Of a DNA stretch of 64,000 nt, positions 60,895-64,000 are shown in pieces. Every line of letters begins with the position of its first letter. The stretch's first letter is position 1. The position numbers and the translations under genes were made by a program. This DNA comes from Ardenticatenaceae bacterium (GTDB taxonomy: Bacteria > Chloroflexota > Anaerolineae > Promineifilales > Promineifilaceae): positions 17,645 to 81,644 of the forward strand of contig JASJCR010000013.1 of the NCBI GenBank assembly GCA_030065875.1, in the 5' to 3' direction. The notes below the pieces were generated by a model. The model was given only the letters and a program-made list of their open reading frames with translations, did not search any database and was not told the DNA's origin.

Positions 60895-63051
60895 ATGAGC
60901 CATAGCGTCTTTCTCAATTGGGCAGCCATCACATTGTCAATTTTTAACACCATTCTGCTGTTGTGGCTGGGCTTAACCGTGCTGCTCAATGCTGAACGAC
61001 GGGTCGTTGGGGTGTGGATCACCGGATCTGGATTAATTGTAGCGGCCGCATTTTTTATCAGTCACACGATTATTCTGCAGCGCGGTTTGTCTTATCCCGA
61101 TTGGCAATTTGCCTTTTGGTGGAAGGGAGCCGTACTGCCGGCCAATTTTTTGCCCTTTGCCTGGTACGTCGTCATGTTGTGGTATGCCGGTTACTGGCAG
61201 GAAGCTCAATCTCAGCTGGTTCGCCGGCACCGCTGGTGGTTTCGCCTGATCTCCCTGACGATGTTATTTGGCATGCTGATGCTCATTGTCATCCCCTCTC
61301 AACCAGCCAGCCCTTATGGTGATCGCTTCCTGGATATAATTGCACCGGGCAGCGCCTGGGCCCGGCCGTTTTTGATTTTCCTGGTGGTGGGGTTTTCCGG
61401 CTACATTACCCTGACCATGTTTCTGTCACTTGATGTCCTGCGCCATCCAGGTCCGGCTTCCCGCTTGATGGGAGACGTGGCTCGCCAGCGGGCTAAACCG
61501 TGGTTGATGGCCACCACCTTCGCCCTGCTGCTGGTAACGCTTCTGGTTACCTGGACCCTTTTATGGATATCACGCAATTTGCTTGAGGGGAATGTTTTTC
61601 TGTGGCAGCCGCAAACGTACGATACCCTAGCCCGCTTTGATTTGTGGATCGTAATCGTGCTGACGGCCGCGATTGTTTTATTGGGCCAGGCGACGGTGGC
61701 TTATGAGATTTTCACCGGGAAGAGCCTGCCCCGTTTTGGTCTGCGTCGTCAATGGTGGCGCGTGCTGAGTCTGGGGGTTATGTACAGCCTGGTGGCCAGC
61801 GGATTAATTGTGTTTGAATTCCCGCGGGTGCACGGCATTTTACTGCTGACGATTTTGACCACTGTTTTTGTGGCGCTCCTCGGCTGGCGTTCTTATGAGG
61901 AGAGACAGGGCACCATTGCAAGTTTGAGGCATTTTGTCAACAGCGAGCGGCTCTACGACCGGCTTCTTTCAGACAGCAGCGGCCGATCCGCCGATATTCG
62001 CCCTTCTTTTGTGGCTTTGTGCCGCGATGTTCTGGAAACCTCAGTGGCCTTTTTGATCCCGGTTGGACCCCTGGCCACCCTGGTCAATGAGCGGTACAGC
62101 TGGCCTACTCAAAAAAACCCTCCGGCCGTTGACTCTTTAATCGCCCGCAACCCTAAACCTGATGAAATTAGCATTCCCCTTGAGCCTGATGTGTGGGAGA
62201 GAGCTCGCTGGGGAATTCCTTTGTGGAATCAGCGTGGATTAATCGGGTTTTTGCTGTTGGGGGATAAGCTGGGTGGCGGATTGTATACGGAAGAGGAAAT
62301 TGAGGTGGCTCGCTCGAGTGGAGAACAGCTGATCGATCATCTGGCGACCAGCGAAATTGCGGCTCGCTTAATGACCCTGCAGCGCGAGCGCATGGTTGAA
62401 AGCCAGCTTCTCGATCAACAAACTCGTCGCATCCTCCATGATGACGTCCTGCCTCAGCTGCACACCGCCATGTTGACTTTGAGTGGTCCAAACGGCAAGC
62501 AGGAAGCGGTTTCTCTTTTGTCCGGCGCGCACAAACAGATATCAGATTTGCTGCACGCCATGCCGCGCACAGCCGCTCAGCCGGTGCAAAAATACGGGTT
62601 GGTAGAGGCGTTGGAAAGATTACTCCAAGAAGAGTTTACTCATGCCTTTGAGCGGGTAGATTGGCTGGTCGATGCGGCCGCACACAGGGCTTTTGATCAC
62701 CTAAACCCGTTGACGGCTGAAGTGACGTACTACGCCGCTCGGGAAGCGATTCGCAACGCGGCCAAATACGGCCGGGGTGTGGATGGGGAACGGCCGCTGG
62801 CGCTGACTTTGACGATGAAGGCCGGTCAGGAATTGATCTTTCAAATTCAAGATGACGGGGTTGGCGCGCAAAATCATCTGTTTGCCGGCCGTCAGGATCG
62901 CCATTCAGGCGGACACGGCTTAAATTTGCACTCCACCATGATGGCCGTGGTGGGGGGAGAGCTGGTGATTGATTCCCTTCCGGAAAAATATACTCGGGTG
63001 GAGCTCCGTTTGCCGCTTAAGGGACAGATAAATCAAGTGCCTGGATCTTAG
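60895..63051 (+). CDS. Membrane sensor histidine kinase (NarX/LytS-like HisKA_3)
   Basis: The 718-residue protein has about eight N-terminal membrane helices in residues 10-330, a GAF-like region and a HisKA_3-type box 'RRILHDDVLPQLHTAML' (phospho-His). The ATPase domain follows with 'EAIRNAAKYG' (N box) and 'QIQDDGVGA' (G1). It pairs with the LuxR-type regulator at 60132. The input signal is unknown, but a many-helix sensor suggests membrane-associated input. Confidence 0.9.
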   Translation: MSHSVFLNWAAITLSIFNTILLLWLGLTVLLNAERRVVGVWITGSGLIVAAAFFISHTIILQRGLSYPDWQFAFWWKGAVLPANFLPFAWYVVMLWYAGYWQEAQSQLVRRHRWWFRLISLTMLFGMLMLIVIPSQPASPYGDRFLDIIAPGSAWARPFLIFLVVGFSGYITLTMFLSLDVLRHPGPASRLMGDVARQRAKPWLMATTFALLLVTLLVTWTLLWISRNLLEGNVFLWQPQTYDTLARFDLWIVIVLTAAIVLLGQATVAYEIFTGKSLPRFGLRRQWWRVLSLGVMYSLVASGLIVFEFPRVHGILLLTILTTVFVALLGWRSYEERQGTIASLRHFVNSERLYDRLLSDSSGRSADIRPSFVALCRDVLETSVAFLIPVGPLATLVNERYSWPTQKNPPAVDSLIARNPKPDEISIPLEPDVWERARWGIPLWNQRGLIGFLLLGDKLGGGLYTEEEIEVARSSGEQLIDHLATSEIAARLMTLQRERMVESQLLDQQTRRILHDDVLPQLHTAMLTLSGPNGKQEAVSLLSGAHKQISDLLHAMPRTAAQPVQKYGLVEALERLLQEEFTHAFERVDWLVDAAAHRAFDHLNPLTAEVTYYAAREAIRNAAKYGRGVDGERPLALTLTMKAGQELIFQIQDDGVGAQNHLFAGRQDRHSGGHGLNLHSTMMAVVGGELVIDSLPEKYTRVELRLPLKGQINQVPGS

Positions 63052-63068
63052 AAAAGATCCAGGCACTT
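63035..63068. terminator. Bidirectional hairpin between convergent genes
   Basis: A perfect 15-bp stem 'aagtgcctggatctt' / 'aagatccaggcactt' over an AGAA loop includes the kinase stop codon and lies at the end of the MBL gene. No long T-run follows on either side. Confidence 0.75.
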
Positions 63069-63972
63069 AAATTATAGATACACCTCGCACCTTTCGCCAG
63101 TAGCGAATGATCCCGTCAACCGACATAAACGGTGGATTGCCGGTGATGTACTGGTGAATAACCTCTTCGCTGAGGCCAGCCGCCCGAAACCGCGCCTGCT
63201 CCCAGGCCACGAACTCTTCAAAAATCGTATCCCGATCTTTCCCCGCCTTTATGCCGTCACCAATAAAATCTGTGACCTGTGTCAGCAGCCTGGCCACGGT
63301 AGCAAAATGCTTTTTGGGATCGTCAATCCGACCAAAATGGGTTGGATAAATCGCCTCAAACTGGGACGGCCGGATCTTGCCAATTGACTGCAGCCACACT
63401 TCCATGTTGAATTCGGGAGGCGGTGCCGGAATATCGACCATAGGCCAACCGGGCACAATGTTGCCCCCCAGATCACCCACAAACCCGATATCGCCCAATT
63501 TGTAAACCATGTGATGGGTGGCGTGTCCGGGGGTATCAATTGCCTGAATTTCCAAATCGCCTACGGTGACGATATCCCCGTCATACAGTCGGGTAAGCCG
63601 TTCTTCCGGAATGGGGATCAATTCGCCCCACAGAGTATCCATTTGATCCCCATAAATGCGCGTGGCGCTGGCGACGAGGCGTGAGGGGTCGATCAGGTGG
63701 CGCGCCCCCACGTAGTGGACGTAGACGTGGGCTCCCTGCTGCGCCCACCACCCGGCCGCGCCGGCGTGATCAAAGTGAATATGGGTCACTAAAACGTGTT
63801 TGATATCTTGCGGAGAGTAGCCCAGGTCATTTAGACCGGCTAACATCGCCTCCAGACCGCTGGTGGGGCCGGTTTCGATTAGGGCCAATCCGCTTTCTCC
63901 CGCGATTAAATAAGAGGCGATCGTTTGGGGGACGCCTTGGTGAAAACAGTCGATGGTGTGAATGGAAAACAT
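63067..63972 (-). CDS. Metallo-beta-lactamase-fold hydrolase
   Basis: The ~301-residue protein has the MBL metal motif 'THIHFDHAG' (HxHxDH), a downstream His in 'DTPGHATHHM', an Asp in 'FVGDLGG' and a final His in 'YPTHFG', so all zinc or iron ligands appear present. It resembles the glyoxalase II/lactonase/flavodiiron branch. The function is uncertain. The ATG at 63972 is chosen over the track's upstream TTG. It converges on the histidine kinase gene. Confidence 0.86.
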   Translation of the reverse strand: MFSIHTIDCFHQGVPQTIASYLIAGESGLALIETGPTSGLEAMLAGLNDLGYSPQDIKHVLVTHIHFDHAGAAGWWAQQGAHVYVHYVGARHLIDPSRLVASATRIYGDQMDTLWGELIPIPEERLTRLYDGDIVTVGDLEIQAIDTPGHATHHMVYKLGDIGFVGDLGGNIVPGWPMVDIPAPPPEFNMEVWLQSIGKIRPSQFEAIYPTHFGRIDDPKKHFATVARLLTQVTDFIGDGIKAGKDRDTIFEEFVAWEQARFRAAGLSEEVIHQYITGNPPFMSVDGIIRYWRKVRGVSII

Positions 63973-64000
63973 ATAAATGGTCAATAATTAATGGTTAATA

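Overview
The window looks like a chromosomal segment of a Chloroflexota bacterium (Anaerolineae/Caldilineae/Ardenticatenia-like). That is an inference from several traits seen together: STAND/NB-ARC ATPases, giant secreted beta-helix/Ig proteins, membrane glycosyltransferases with periplasmic tails, a T-box leader, abundant CGGCCG words and very repeat-rich spacers. No phage, insertion sequence or CRISPR array was found. Nearly every gene is ordinary chromosomal coding sequence, and most long lines of the ORF track are shadows.

Layout. 1-5.9 kb: the 3' part of a giant secreted protein. 6-12.5 kb: an accessory signalling island with an AAA ATPase fused to a winged helix, a tiny secreted two-cysteine peptide, a TPR protein, an NB-ARC ATPase and a kinase-fold phosphotransferase. 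13-19 kb: an Erm-like methyltransferase, an ECF41-type sigma factor overlapping an FAD oxidoreductase, a MerR regulator with a divergent target promoter, a serine hydrolase and a ferritin. 19-33.3 kb: a minus-strand de novo purine cluster (purL, HAD phosphatase, purC, a glycosyltransferase, purE, purK, purF, purD, purM, purN). purL encodes a PurS-PurL-PurQ fusion and is preceded by a structured leader with switch-like alternative pairings. purB and purH are not in the window.

33.8-42.3 kb: membrane and lipoproteins, a 36-residue membrane peptide, an MscS channel, two tRNA-Ala genes, a leucine T-box (specifier CUC), an alpha/beta hydrolase and leuS. One tRNA-Ala gene lies between T-box stem I and the T-box antiterminator, which is very unusual. 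42.8-55.3 kb: a membrane glycosyltransferase, a secreted hydrolase, a thioester alpha-2-macroglobulin and acetoacetyl-CoA synthetase. 55.4-64 kb: an expansin, an indoleamine 2,3-dioxygenase-like protein, a TspO-like membrane protein under a TetR repressor with two matching operators, a two-component system and an MBL-fold hydrolase.

The spacers hold several repeat families: word-like microrepeats in opposing orientations, hairpins with TTTA/TAAA loops, 28-bp palindromes, a REP-like element and a duplicated block of about 110 bp. The strongest candidates for something new are the tRNA-interrupted T-box, the purL leader RNA, and the secreted-peptide/STAND island.
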